In this document: piece by piece, positions 7,510 through 15,001 of the stretch
Position numbering within the stretch: position 1 is the first letter of the stretch
Layout: each line of letters begins with the position of its first letter
DNA from: Moraxella sp.
GTDB lineage: Bacteria; Pseudomonadota; Gammaproteobacteria; Pseudomonadales; Moraxellaceae
Direction: 5' to 3'
Length of the DNA stretch: 42,100 nt
Assembly (NCBI GenBank): GCA_030530785.1
Contig: JAUMUJ010000014.1
Coordinates: 1-42,100, forward strand
Made by a program: the position numbers and the translations under genes
Notes under the pieces: model-generated
What the model saw: only the letters and a program-made list of their open reading frames with translations
Told to the model about the DNA's origin: nothing
The model's database searches: none

Positions 7510-7659
7510 TTAATGTGTCGTCATGACTTTCTCAACAGCCAAACTTCCCATGCTAAATTTCATGGGGTTGTTGGTCGGACACATATTGGTTGACCTTAAA
7601 TCTTGGGCGTGGGCGATGAGTATTTGTTCTACGCTGGGCGGTAGGTCTAAAATCAGCAT
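7510..7659 (-). pseudogene. Remnant of the cognate antitoxin gene
   Basis: A 49-codon open frame begins LILDLPPSVEQILIAHAQ, which has the strand-helix look of ribbon-helix-helix or AbrB-like small antitoxins paired with PIN toxins. Beyond residue 20 the reading frame gives unlikely sequence, whereas another frame reads VNQYVSD, typical of the next helix in such antitoxins. The gene therefore appears frameshifted too. It lies directly upstream of the PIN remnant on the same strand, the usual antitoxin-then-toxin order. The purine-rich AAGATAAG before the ATG could be its ribosome site. Confidence 0.5.
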
Positions 7660-7721
7660 GGCTTATCTTGGTTGCATTTTGCCCCATTATAACAAAATTT
7701 TTGCCCAAACCGACATTATCA

Positions 7722-7745
7722 CTTGAAATTTTACCCCACAACCTT
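7722..7745 (+). promoter_or_regulatory. Heat-shock (sigma-32-like) promoter candidate of grpE
   Basis: CTTGAAA at 7722-7728 matches the sigma-32 -35 consensus exactly. The -10 side is weak, with no clear CCCCAT at the usual 13-15 base spacing. The motif lies 64 bases before the grpE ATG. The same heptamer precedes dnaK. Confidence 0.4.
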
Positions 7746-7785
7746 TATCAATAAGAAAATTTAACCACATCACATCGGAGAAATT

Positions 7786-8331
7786 ATGAGCGAACAAAAC
7801 AAAGCCCCAGAGCCGACCCTTGACGAGACGAGCGAAACTGCTGACACCACCGCCACCGAGCAAGAAGCGGACGAGCTGACCCGCTTGATTGCCACCATTG
7901 AAATGCTTGAAGCCGAAGTCAAACAAGCCAAAGAAGCACAAGCCCGTGCCAATGCCGAAAGCTACAATGCTCAGCGTAGAATGGAGCAAGAAACTGACAA
8001 AGCCAAAAAATTCGCTCTACAAAAATTTGCCAAAGAACTCCTTGACGTGGTGGATAATTTAGAGCGTGGTCTAGAAGCCAGCGAAAAAGCAGGGGCGGAC
8101 GAGAACGTTCTGGAAGGCTTGCGTTTGACCCACAAATCACTACTGACCGTCCTAGAACGTAATGGCGTGGTGGCGGTGGGCGTGGTGGGTGAGAGCTTTA
8201 ATCCCGATTTGCATGAAGCGGTGGGCATTTTCCCAGATGTCGAAAAAGATGTGATTGGGCAAGTTTTGCAAAAAGGCTATACCCTAAACGAACGCTCCAT
8301 TCGTCCTGCGATGGTTCTGGTGGGGGCGTAA
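7786..8331 (+). CDS. grpE: Nucleotide exchange factor GrpE
   Basis: Homodimeric exchange factor that releases ADP from DnaK. The protein has 181 residues. An acidic disordered N-terminus (about 1-30) is followed by a long alpha-helical, coiled-coil dimerisation stretch (about 32-95, rich in Ala, Glu and Lys). The C-terminal beta domain carries the family signature ending GYTLNERSIRPAMVLVG. The ATG follows a good GGAG ribosome site, and CTTGAAA upstream suggests heat-shock control. dnaK lies 635 bases downstream on the same strand, but a broken membrane-protein gene intervenes, so the two are probably separate transcripts. Confidence 0.95.
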   Translation: MSEQNKAPEPTLDETSETADTTATEQEADELTRLIATIEMLEAEVKQAKEAQARANAESYNAQRRMEQETDKAKKFALQKFAKELLDVVDNLERGLEASEKAGADENVLEGLRLTHKSLLTVLERNGVVAVGVVGESFNPDLHEAVGIFPDVEKDVIGQVLQKGYTLNERSIRPAMVLVGA

Positions 8332-8362
8332 AGGCGAGATGGTAAATCCATAGCCAAATTGA

Positions 8363-8793
8363 ATGATTAAAAAGCATTTAACTCAATTACTGTTATTGTT
8401 AAATGCAATGATTATTGGCATGGCAATGTCTTTATTTGTTGTGCCAATCATTTCTTGTCATATCAATCATTACGCTCACTATTTTTTTTGAGAATTTTTT
8501 ATGGATAGTGATTGGTGCTATTTTTGTTATCTTAATGTCTAAATTAAAAATCAATCAATTTAAATTATTGATTTTTATAATTTTATCATCTTTAATTACT
8601 TGGCTGATTTTGTGTTTTTCTAAAAAAAGAAACAATTTTATCTGTCGTTCAAACACTGTGGGCGGATTGTCAATTTTTTTATGATACCAATGAAAATGCA
8701 GAGCTTGCCCTTTTTGTGATAAGTGGCATTTTCCTAGTTGTGGTGTTGTTACAATCGGTGATTGATTTTATTTATAAAAAATCCAAGACTTAG
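8363..8793 (+). pseudogene. Four-helix membrane protein gene with two homopolymer frameshifts
   Basis: The frame from ATG 8363 (MIKKHLTQLLLLLNAMIIGM) stops at a T8 tract (8482-8489). Removing one T continues smoothly into FFENFLWIVIGAIFVILMSK. That frame in turn leaves sense at an A7 tract near 8630. Removing one A continues into ETILSVVQTLWADCQFF and the C-terminus ending IDFIYKKSKT with TAG at 8791-8793. The restored protein is 142 residues with about four hydrophobic helices, and I do not recognise it. Both breaks are single extra bases in homopolymers, so sequencing error, recent inactivation or phase variation are all possible. The region is AT-rich and separates grpE from dnaK, suggesting an insertion. 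Confidence 0.7.
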
Positions 8794-8825
8794 GGATTTT
8801 ATTTTAAATTTCAATGGTTTAAAAG

Positions 8826-8966
8826 CAAATTTTTACAAAAAATTTTTTAAAAATTTGTCAAATTTTCTCTTGAAAATTCAAATTTGATACAGATATAACA
8901 CAGCAAGTCTGGCAAACATTTTTGTAAATTTGCCAAAAATCCACTTAAATAAATCGGAGAAAAACT
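8826..8966 (+). promoter_or_regulatory. dnaK leader: hairpins and heat-shock-like -35
   Basis: CTTGAAA at 8869-8875 matches the sigma-32 -35 element, 92 bases before the dnaK ATG, with only a weak -10 (around GATACAGAT). A perfect inverted repeat, CAAATTTTT/AAAAATTTG (8826-8834, 8849-8857), lies just upstream. A second one, TGGCAAA/TTTGCCA (8910-8916, 8929-8935), lies in the likely 5' untranslated region. The latter could shape mRNA stability or temperature response; this is inference. Confidence 0.4.
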
Positions 8967-10895
8967 ATGGGTAAAGTCATCGGTATTGACTTAGGTACAA
9001 CCAACTCTTGTGTGGCGGTGCTAGAAAACGGCAATGTCAAAGTTATTGAAAACGCCGAAGGTGCTAGAACCACGCCTTCTATCGTTGCCTTTAAAGATGG
9101 CGAAACGCTGGTCGGTCAGTCCGCCAAACGCCAAGCGGTAACCAACCCCCAAAACACCCTATTTGCCGTCAAGCGTCTTATCGGTCGCCGTTATGACGAG
9201 CAAGCGGTTCAAAAAGACATCGGTCTTGTCCCTTATAAAATCGTCAAGGCCGACAACGGCGATGCGTGGGTGGAAGTGAACGGTAAAAAACAAGCCCCAC
9301 CACAAATCAGTGCCGAAGTGTTGAAAAAAATGAAAAAAACCGCCGAAGATTATCTGGGCGAAACCGTAACCGAAGCGGTCGTAACTGTCCCTGCTTATTT
9401 TAATGACAGTCAGCGTCAAGCCACCAAAGACGCAGGACGCATCGCAGGGCTTGATGTCAAGCGTATCATCAACGAGCCAACCGCTGCTGCTCTTGCCTTT
9501 GGTCTTGACAAAAAAGAAGGCGACCGCACCATCGCTGTCTATGACTTAGGTGGTGGTACGTTTGACGTGTCCATCATTGAGATTGCGGATGTGGACGGCG
9601 AACAGCAGTTTGAGGTGCTATCCACCAATGGCGATACCTTTTTGGGTGGTGAAGATTTTGACATCGCTTTGATTGATTATCTGGTGGACGAGTTCAAAAA
9701 AGAGCAAAACGTCAATCTAAAAGGCGACCCACTTGCCATGCAGCGTCTAAAAGAAGCTGCCGAAAAAGCTAAGATTGAACTGTCAAGCTCAACCTCTACC
9801 GAAGTGAACTTGCCGTACATCACCGCAGATGCCTCAGGTCCTAAGCACTTAGTAATCACCATCAGCCGTGCCAAGCTAGAAGCCTTGACCGAAGAGCTGG
9901 TGGCTCGCACGATTGCTCCATGTAAGATTGCCCTAGAAGATGCAGGTCTGTCGGCAAGCGATATTGATGATGTGATTTTGGTGGGTGGTCAAAGTCGTAT
10001 GCCACTGGTTCAACAAAAGGTGCAAGAGTTCTTTGGTAAAGAGCCACGTAAAGACGTGAACCCTGATGAAGCGGTGGCAATGGGTGCTGCCATTCAAGGT
10101 GCGGTACTCTCTGGCGACAAAAAAGACGTGCTTTTGCTTGATGTAACCCCATTGACGCTCGGCATTGAAACAATGGGTGGCGTGATGACTGCCATCATTG
10201 AAAAGAATACCATGATTCCCACCAAAAAATCACAAGTGTTCTCAACCGCTGCCGACAACCAACCCGCTGTTACCATCAAGGTTTATCAAGGCGAGCGTAA
10301 AGTGGCAGACCAAAACAAACTGCTCGGCGAATTTGACCTAACTGACATTCCGCCAGCTCCCCGTGGTGTGCCACAGATTGAAGTTACCTTTGACATCAAC
10401 GCAGACGGCATCATGAACATCTCTGCTAAGGATAAGGGAACTGGCAAATCACAGTCTATCCAAATCAAAGCTGACAGCGGTCTGACCGATGAGCAAATTC
10501 AAGAGATGGTGCGTGATGCCGAAGCCAATGCCGAAGCGGACAAGAAATTTGCCGAGCTTGCCAACGCCCGTAACGAAGCAGACGGACGTATCGCAGCGGT
10601 ACAAAAGGCATTAAAAGAAAATGCCGACAAAGCCACTGACGAAGAAAAGCAAGCGGTAGAGACTGCCATCAGCGAGCTGGAATTGGCGACCAAAGAAGAT
10701 GACGTGGACGCCATCAAAGCCAAGCTAGAAGCCCTTGATAATGCTTTCTTGCCGATTGGTACGAAAATTTATAGTCAAGAGCAAGGGGGAGCTAATCCTG
10801 CGGACTTTGCCAGCCAAGCCCAAAACGCAAGCCAAGCCAAAGATGATGGCGTGGTAGATGCAGAGTTTACCGAAGTGAAAGATGATAAGAAGTAA
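8967..10895 (+). CDS. dnaK: Molecular chaperone DnaK (Hsp70)
   Basis: Cytosolic Hsp70 chaperone of 642 residues that binds exposed hydrophobic peptides under ATP control with DnaJ and GrpE. The nucleotide-binding domain occupies about residues 1-380, with phosphate-1 motif [27 protein letters not shown], phosphate-2 motif [11 protein letters not shown] and adenosine motif VGGQSRMP. The linker [13 protein letters not shown] is followed by the substrate-binding beta domain, the helical lid and an Asp/Lys-rich tail ending [10 protein letters not shown]. Length and motifs are fully canonical. GGAGA precedes the ATG. A hairpin terminator follows directly, and no dnaJ lies downstream, unlike in many relatives. 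Confidence 0.99.
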   Translation: MGKVIGIDLGTTNSCVAVLENGNVKVIENAEGARTTPSIVAFKDGETLVGQSAKRQAVTNPQNTLFAVKRLIGRRYDEQAVQKDIGLVPYKIVKADNGDAWVEVNGKKQAPPQISAEVLKKMKKTAEDYLGETVTEAVVTVPAYFNDSQRQATKDAGRIAGLDVKRIINEPTAAALAFGLDKKEGDRTIAVYDLGGGTFDVSIIEIADVDGEQQFEVLSTNGDTFLGGEDFDIALIDYLVDEFKKEQNVNLKGDPLAMQRLKEAAEKAKIELSSSTSTEVNLPYITADASGPKHLVITISRAKLEALTEELVARTIAPCKIALEDAGLSASDIDDVILVGGQSRMPLVQQKVQEFFGKEPRKDVNPDEAVAMGAAIQGAVLSGDKKDVLLLDVTPLTLGIETMGGVMTAIIEKNTMIPTKKSQVFSTAADNQPAVTIKVYQGERKVADQNKLLGEFDLTDIPPAPRGVPQIEVTFDINADGIMNISAKDKGTGKSQSIQIKADSGLTDEQIQEMVRDAEANAEADKKFAELANARNEADGRIAAVQKALKENADKATDEEKQAVETAISELELATKEDDVDAIKAKLEALDNAFLPIGTKIYSQEQGGANPADFASQAQNASQAKDDGVVDAEFTEVKDDKK

Positions 10896-10919
10896 TCTTT
10901 AATCGTTAGGTAAAAGCAA

Positions 10920-10950
10920 ACACCGCTCAATTTGATTGGGTGGTGTTTTT
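10920..10950 (+). terminator. dnaK terminator, overlapping the next promoter
   Basis: A 12-base stem pairing with two wobble pairs (10920-10931 with 10935-10946), a TTG loop and a T-run to 10950. The -35 hexamer of the following module lies across the loop and right arm. Confidence 0.85.
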
Positions 10951-10989
10951 GGTTTATAATGATGATAATCTATTTAAATTTATAAACCA
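10932..10989 (+). promoter_or_regulatory. Promoter and 10-bp dyad operator of the XRE-ImmA/PIN module
   Basis: TTGATT (10932-10937) and TATAAT (10955-10960) are spaced by 17 bases, a good sigma-70 promoter. TGGTTTATAA (10950-10959) overlaps the -10, and its perfect inverted copy TTATAAACCA (10980-10989) follows. The arm centres are 30 bases apart, about three helical turns. This is the layout expected for autorepression by an XRE-type DNA-binding protein bound as dimers. Confidence 0.6.
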
Positions 10990-11009
10990 TTTTATACCAG
11001 GAAAAAGTT

Positions 11010-12068
11010 ATGATAGGCACTCGTCTGCACATGGCACGCAAAGCTCAAGACCTATCCATGCAAGCATTGGCAAGCAAAGTTGGGCTAAGTGCCAATATGA
11101 TAAAAAAGTACGAACATAACCAAAGTATGCCGTCATCTGATGTGCTACTTCGCCTTGTTCATGCACTAGATGTAGATATGGCTTTTTTGTTTCGCCCTGT
11201 GCAAGTGGAATTAAAGCAGGTGGAGTATCGCAAAAAAGCCAGCACCTCTGCACTATTACTCAAAAAAATTACCATTGATGTTACCAACCAAGCTGAACGC
11301 TGGTTGCACCTAAAAGAGCTTTGGCTTAATTTCCCCATAACTACTTATAAGTTAGATTATAATTTTTCCAAACCCATAACAACCATGGACGACATAGAAA
11401 TAATCGCCAATGAACTTCGAGATTATTGGAAACTTGGTATCAATCCCATTCCTAACATGATTGATTTTTTGGAATCGTTGGGCATTATTGTCATTATTAG
11501 TGATGTTGATAACCATGATAATAAATTTGACGGTTTGCAAGCGATGATTAATAAGATTCCTATTATTGTTATCTCATCTCATTGGACAGGCGACCGACAA
11601 CGTTTTACTTTGGCTCATGAATTGGGTCATTTGGTGCTAGATAAACGTTTGCCCAAAGATATGGATATAGAAAAAGCTTGCAATCGCTTTGCAGGGGCGT
11701 TTTTATTACCCAAAGAAAGCTTAATTCAAGAGTGGGGAGAAAAACGCACCAAAATCACCCCTAACGAATTGAGTTTTTTAAAACATGAATATGGTATTTC
11801 TATGTCAGCCATTTTGTATCGTGTTAAGGACTTGCATATTATTACGGACAGTTACCACAAGAATCAAAGTATTCGTTTTCGTCAAAAAGGCTGGCACAAA
11901 CAAGAGCCTGATAAGCCTTATCCTAATGAAAAAACACATCTTTTTGAACAGCTTGTTTATCGAGCAATTGCCGAAGATATCATTAGCGAATCAAAAGGGG
12001 CGGAATTATTAGGGATATCCGTTCATAAACTAGTGCAACATCAGTATTTTGATGTGTGCGGAGACTGA
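11010..12068 (+). CDS. XRE helix-turn-helix protein with ImmA/IrrE-type metallopeptidase domain
   Basis: Two-domain protein of 352 residues. The N-terminal XRE-type helix-turn-helix occupies about residues 3-58 (LSMQALASKVGLSANMIKKYE). After a linker comes a COG2856 ImmA/IrrE-like domain with the zinc-protease motif in FTLAHELGHLVL (HExxH) and the downstream acidic residue expected in ACNRFAGAFLLP. Proteins of this build repress DNA and can cleave repressors; in several phage, ICE and toxin-antitoxin settings they act as the regulator or antitoxin. AGGA precedes the ATG at 11010. The stop lies two bases before the ATG of a PIN-domain gene, so the two form an operon, and a dyad operator overlaps the promoter. 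My inference is a type II toxin-antitoxin or stress-response pair. A COG2856 protein with the proteolytic motif intact could also inactivate itself or a partner on signal. Confidence 0.85.
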   Translation: MIGTRLHMARKAQDLSMQALASKVGLSANMIKKYEHNQSMPSSDVLLRLVHALDVDMAFLFRPVQVELKQVEYRKKASTSALLLKKITIDVTNQAERWLHLKELWLNFPITTYKLDYNFSKPITTMDDIEIIANELRDYWKLGINPIPNMIDFLESLGIIVIISDVDNHDNKFDGLQAMINKIPIIVISSHWTGDRQRFTLAHELGHLVLDKRLPKDMDIEKACNRFAGAFLLPKESLIQEWGEKRTKITPNELSFLKHEYGISMSAILYRVKDLHIITDSYHKNQSIRFRQKGWHKQEPDKPYPNEKTHLFEQLVYRAIAEDIISESKGAELLGISVHKLVQHQYFDVCGD

Positions 12069-12070
12069 TA

Positions 12071-12559
12071 ATGCAACAAATGCTTATTAGTGATGCTAAT
12101 ATTTTGATTGACTTGGAATGTTGTCAATTGATAGAGTTAATGTTTGCATTACCCTATAAATTTTGTACGCCTGATATATTATTTGATCAAGAACTCAAAA
12201 ACCAACATTCTCACTTACTTGTAATGGGACTGCAAGTATTGAGTCTAAATTCTGATTCTATGACCTATGTGTTTGGATTGCAAGCCATTTACCAAAAAAC
12301 CAGTCTGCATGATTTAATGGCACTATCTTTAGCAAAACAAGAAGGTTGCCCCTTATTGACAGGCGATAAAGCATTGCGTGAAGCTTCTCAAAAAGAAGCA
12401 GTCGTAATTCATGGCACTATTTGGGTGCTAGAACAACTTGTTATTCATCAAAAGGTAACATTACAGTCTGCCTTAAATGCTCTGGTAATCATGCAAGCCC
12501 ATGGTAGGCGACTGCCTTTTGATATGGCAAAAGAAGCATTATTAGCATTGCCAGTTTAG
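12071..12559 (+). CDS. PIN-domain protein, likely toxin of the XRE-ImmA pair
   Basis: A 162-residue protein with the PIN ribonuclease layout. First acid: LISDANILIDLE near the N-terminus. Acidic residues of the second motif: TPDILFDQEL (about residues 37-46). Third: TSLHDLMALSLAKQEG. Fourth: LLTGDKALRE. Beyond the usual 125-residue core it has a C-terminal helical extension of about 40 residues. The ATG at 12071 follows GGAG nine bases upstream inside the end of the upstream gene; a GTG at 12056 would add five residues and is less likely. PIN proteins usually cut RNA, and the tightly coupled regulator suggests control of a toxic activity. Unlike the PIN remnant at 7097, this gene is intact with all acids present. 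Confidence 0.8.
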   Translation: MQQMLISDANILIDLECCQLIELMFALPYKFCTPDILFDQELKNQHSHLLVMGLQVLSLNSDSMTYVFGLQAIYQKTSLHDLMALSLAKQEGCPLLTGDKALREASQKEAVVIHGTIWVLEQLVIHQKVTLQSALNALVIMQAHGRRLPFDMAKEALLALPV

Positions 12560-12697
12560 GATAATTATAAGTCACAAAACCACCTCAAGTAATTCAACTT
12601 AGAAAAGTTCACGTAATAGCAAATCCTATCATCAATGACACTTTTATGAAAAATCCATGAAAAACCCCACACCCTACAAAAATCCACAATTTTGGCG

Positions 12698-12703
12698 TAT
12701 AAT
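12698..12703 (+). promoter_or_regulatory. -10 element of creB
   Basis: A perfect TATAAT 18 bases before the creB ATG. No convincing -35 hexamer is visible at 17 bases (TACAAA is the nearest). GGGAG directly after it would be the ribosome site, at a rather long spacing. Confidence 0.4.
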
Positions 12704-12720
12704 GGGAGCAACTTAACATC

Positions 12721-13455
12721 ATGTGCCACATCATGCGCATTTTATTGGTAGAAGACGACCCCGCCATCGCCCAAACCCTACTGTTTACCCTAAAAAAAGA
12801 AGGGTGGCAGGTGGCTTGGGCGGACACCCTGACCAAAGGCTTTGAGCTTATCAGCCAAGCCGACAATTTATCTGCCATCGTCCTAGATGTTGGCTTACCA
12901 GACGGCACAGGCTTTGAGTTTTGTCAAAAGGTACGAAATGGTAATAAACACGCCCACGCCCCCATACTGTTTTTGACGGCACGCACAGACGAGATAGACC
13001 GCATTTTGGGTTTGGAGCTGGGGGCGGACGACTACATCACCAAGCCATTTAGCCCCCGAGAGCTTGTCGCACGGCTAAAAGCGATATGGCGTAGAGAAAA
13101 CATCTTTACCCAAAAATCGGACACATCAGGCAAATCAGACCCTGCCCACACCGATTTTACCAAAACCACAAGCGGACACACTTGGCATTATCAAGCCCAT
13201 GATTATTCACTTTTTCTAAATAATCACGCCTTGACCCTATCAAAAACCGAGCTTGGGATTATGCTGACTTTGCTTGCCAATCCCACGCACATTTTGTCCC
13301 GTGAGCAGATTTTGGCAAGCATCTCCGACCACCCCGAACACCGCCTATCGCGCACCATTGACAGCCATATCAAGACCTTACGCCAAAAGCTGTCGGCGGT
13401 GTGTGATGATGAGCTGATTTTGACACATCGGGGCTTGGGGTACAGTTTGTGCTAA
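12721..13455 (+). CDS. creB: Response regulator CreB
   Basis: OmpR/PhoB-class response regulator of 244 residues. The receiver domain (about 5-120) shows the acidic pair EDD, the phosphorylated Asp in IVLDVGLPDG, the switch Thr in FLTARTDE and the Lys in YITKPFSP. A linker of about 30 residues leads to a winged-helix DNA-binding domain ending TLRQKLSAVCDDELILTHRG. It is assigned to CreB because the downstream genes are unmistakably CreC and CreD. In enterobacteria CreBC responds to carbon and growth state and to inhibition of cell-wall synthesis, and induces creD. An internal ATG four codons in (MRILLVEDD) is an alternative start. The last seven bases overlap creC. Confidence 0.88.
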   Translation: MCHIMRILLVEDDPAIAQTLLFTLKKEGWQVAWADTLTKGFELISQADNLSAIVLDVGLPDGTGFEFCQKVRNGNKHAHAPILFLTARTDEIDRILGLELGADDYITKPFSPRELVARLKAIWRRENIFTQKSDTSGKSDPAHTDFTKTTSGHTWHYQAHDYSLFLNNHALTLSKTELGIMLTLLANPTHILSREQILASISDHPEHRLSRTIDSHIKTLRQKLSAVCDDELILTHRGLGYSLC

Positions 13456-14897
13456 GTTTTCATGCCGTGCTTGATCGCATTTTTAAAAAACGCCCAAGTT
13501 TTAGCATTTTTGTGCGGATATGGCTCACGTTTGCCTTGATTAGTCTGCTGTCGTTGTCTTTTGCTTTTTATTATATTCAAAAAACCGTGCGACCGTCTGC
13601 CAAACGTGTGGTGGAAGACAGTTTGGTGGACACATCGGTACTGCTGTCGCACGTTGTGGCAGACGATGTGTCAAATCTATCAAAAGATGAATTAAATCAA
13701 ACCCTTAACGCCAAATTATCCCACGCCTTTACCAACCCCGATGAACCGCTTTGGTATCATCAAAAATCCAAAAGTACCTACCACATCTACATCACGGACG
13801 ATACAGGTGTGGTCATCTATGACAGTCATGGGGCGAGCGTGGGGGCGGATTTTAGTCGTTGGAATGACGTGTATCTGACCTTGCGTGGCAAATACGGAGC
13901 AAGAAGTACCGACATCGGCGGGCATTCGGTCATGTATGTGGCAAGCCCGATTGTGTCAGACGGGCGGATAATTGGCGTACTGTCCGTTGGCAAGCCCACC
14001 CAAACGCTCATTCCTTATATCAACAAAAGCACCAATGAGATTATTAAGATTATCTTAACCATTATGGCAATCACGCTTGCCACCGCCACGCTCATGGCAT
14101 GGTGGTTACGCCACAGCATAGACAGCGTAAACCGCTATACCAAAGGGCTTGCCAGTACCGCTCCGCCCCATTTTTATCTGGGAAGAGAGCTAAATGAGCT
14201 GATGGCGAGCATTCATGCCATGAAAGATGCCATAGAAAATAAGGCATACGTCAGCGAGTACGTTCACACGCTCACGCACGAGCTAAAATCGCCCTTGACC
14301 GCCATTCGTGCCAGCAGTGAGATATTAACGGGCGAGCTGTCTGATGCCGAACGAGAGCAATTTACGGGAATTATCCTGTCGCAAACGGATAAATTGACCG
14401 AGCTTGTGGACAAACTTTTGACCCTTGCCAAGATTGAACAGCCGACCTTCAAACTTACCATGAGCGACTTTGATTTGGACGCACTCATTCAAACTTGCCT
14501 AAATCAGCAATCAGCCACCCTAAAACAGCTGGGCAAAACCGTGCTGTTTGACAACAGTGGCATTTGTGTCAGAGCCGATGAATTTTGGCTGACCCAAGCG
14601 GTGCAAAACGTCATTGATAACGCCATTTATTATGGCAAAAGTGTGATAAGTATTGACATCAGTCAAACCGAGACGGACACGCTTATCTGCATCAAAAACG
14701 ACAGCGACACGCTGGACGATTTTATCATCAACCGAGCCTTTGAGCGTTATTTTAGCATGGGCAACACCCACCACCAAAAAAGTACAGGGCTTGGGCTAAC
14801 CCTTGTCAGGCAAGTGATGGAGCTACATAGTGGGTCGGTGAGCTTTGGTCAAGATGTGAATGATGATGTGGTTGTATTGATGAGATTGCCACGCTGA
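13449..14897 (+). CDS. creC: Sensor histidine kinase CreC
   Basis: Inner-membrane sensor kinase of 482 residues starting at a GTG that overlaps creB. Membrane segments at about residues 22-43 and 198-217 enclose a periplasmic sensor domain with the CreC-typical run DFSRWNDVYLTLRGKYGARS and later GVLSVGKP. The cytoplasmic part has the H box in LTHELKSPLTAIRAS (phosphorylated His), the N box NVIDNAIYYG and the G2 box STGLGLTLV. The G1 box, usually D-x-G-x-G, is degenerate here (IKNDSDTLDD lacks both glycines), which might alter ATP binding. Operon order creB-creC-creD supports the name. Confidence 0.9.
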   Translation: MLSFHAVLDRIFKKRPSFSIFVRIWLTFALISLLSLSFAFYYIQKTVRPSAKRVVEDSLVDTSVLLSHVVADDVSNLSKDELNQTLNAKLSHAFTNPDEPLWYHQKSKSTYHIYITDDTGVVIYDSHGASVGADFSRWNDVYLTLRGKYGARSTDIGGHSVMYVASPIVSDGRIIGVLSVGKPTQTLIPYINKSTNEIIKIILTIMAITLATATLMAWWLRHSIDSVNRYTKGLASTAPPHFYLGRELNELMASIHAMKDAIENKAYVSEYVHTLTHELKSPLTAIRASSEILTGELSDAEREQFTGIILSQTDKLTELVDKLLTLAKIEQPTFKLTMSDFDLDALIQTCLNQQSATLKQLGKTVLFDNSGICVRADEFWLTQAVQNVIDNAIYYGKSVISIDISQTETDTLICIKNDSDTLDDFIINRAFERYFSMGNTHHQKSTGLGLTLVRQVMELHSGSVSFGQDVNDDVVVLMRLPR

Positions 14898-14958
14898 TTT
14901 CACGCATTTTCCATAAATGCCCCGCTTTTTCCATCATTTTTGCACAGACGATTTTTAT

Positions 14959-15000
14959 AATAACTCCAACGTTTCCTAATGGTTTTTTTTGGGAGTTATT
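14959..15000 (+). promoter_or_regulatory. Inverted repeat that would sequester the creD ribosome site
   Basis: AATAACTCC (14959-14967) and GGAGTTATT (14992-15000) are a perfect 9-base inverted repeat with a 24-base loop. The right arm contains the GGGAG ribosome site of creD, ending one base before its ATG. Folding would hide it, suggesting translational control of creD, or a weak terminator between creC and creD because a T8 run sits in the loop. Confidence 0.5.
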
Positions 15001-15001
15001 T

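Noticed and set aside
7149-7513. Forward-strand frames in the rlmB-grpE gap as genes
   Set aside because: They lie opposite the PIN remnant and have no ribosome sites or recognisable domains.
8415-8684. 89-codon frame as an intact gene
   Set aside because: It is the middle part of a longer gene broken at two homopolymers; its start has no ribosome site.
9159-10723. Reverse-strand open frames across dnaK
   Set aside because: They are antisense shadows of the strongly biased dnaK codons, with no start signals or family match.
10961-10979. Fur box before the XRE-ImmA gene
   Set aside because: Only about 13 of 19 positions agree with the Fur consensus, and the region is AT-rich.
14898-14920. 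CreB-binding (cre tag) site before creD
   Set aside because: TTCAC occurs once with only a poor second half (TCCAT) at the right spacing.
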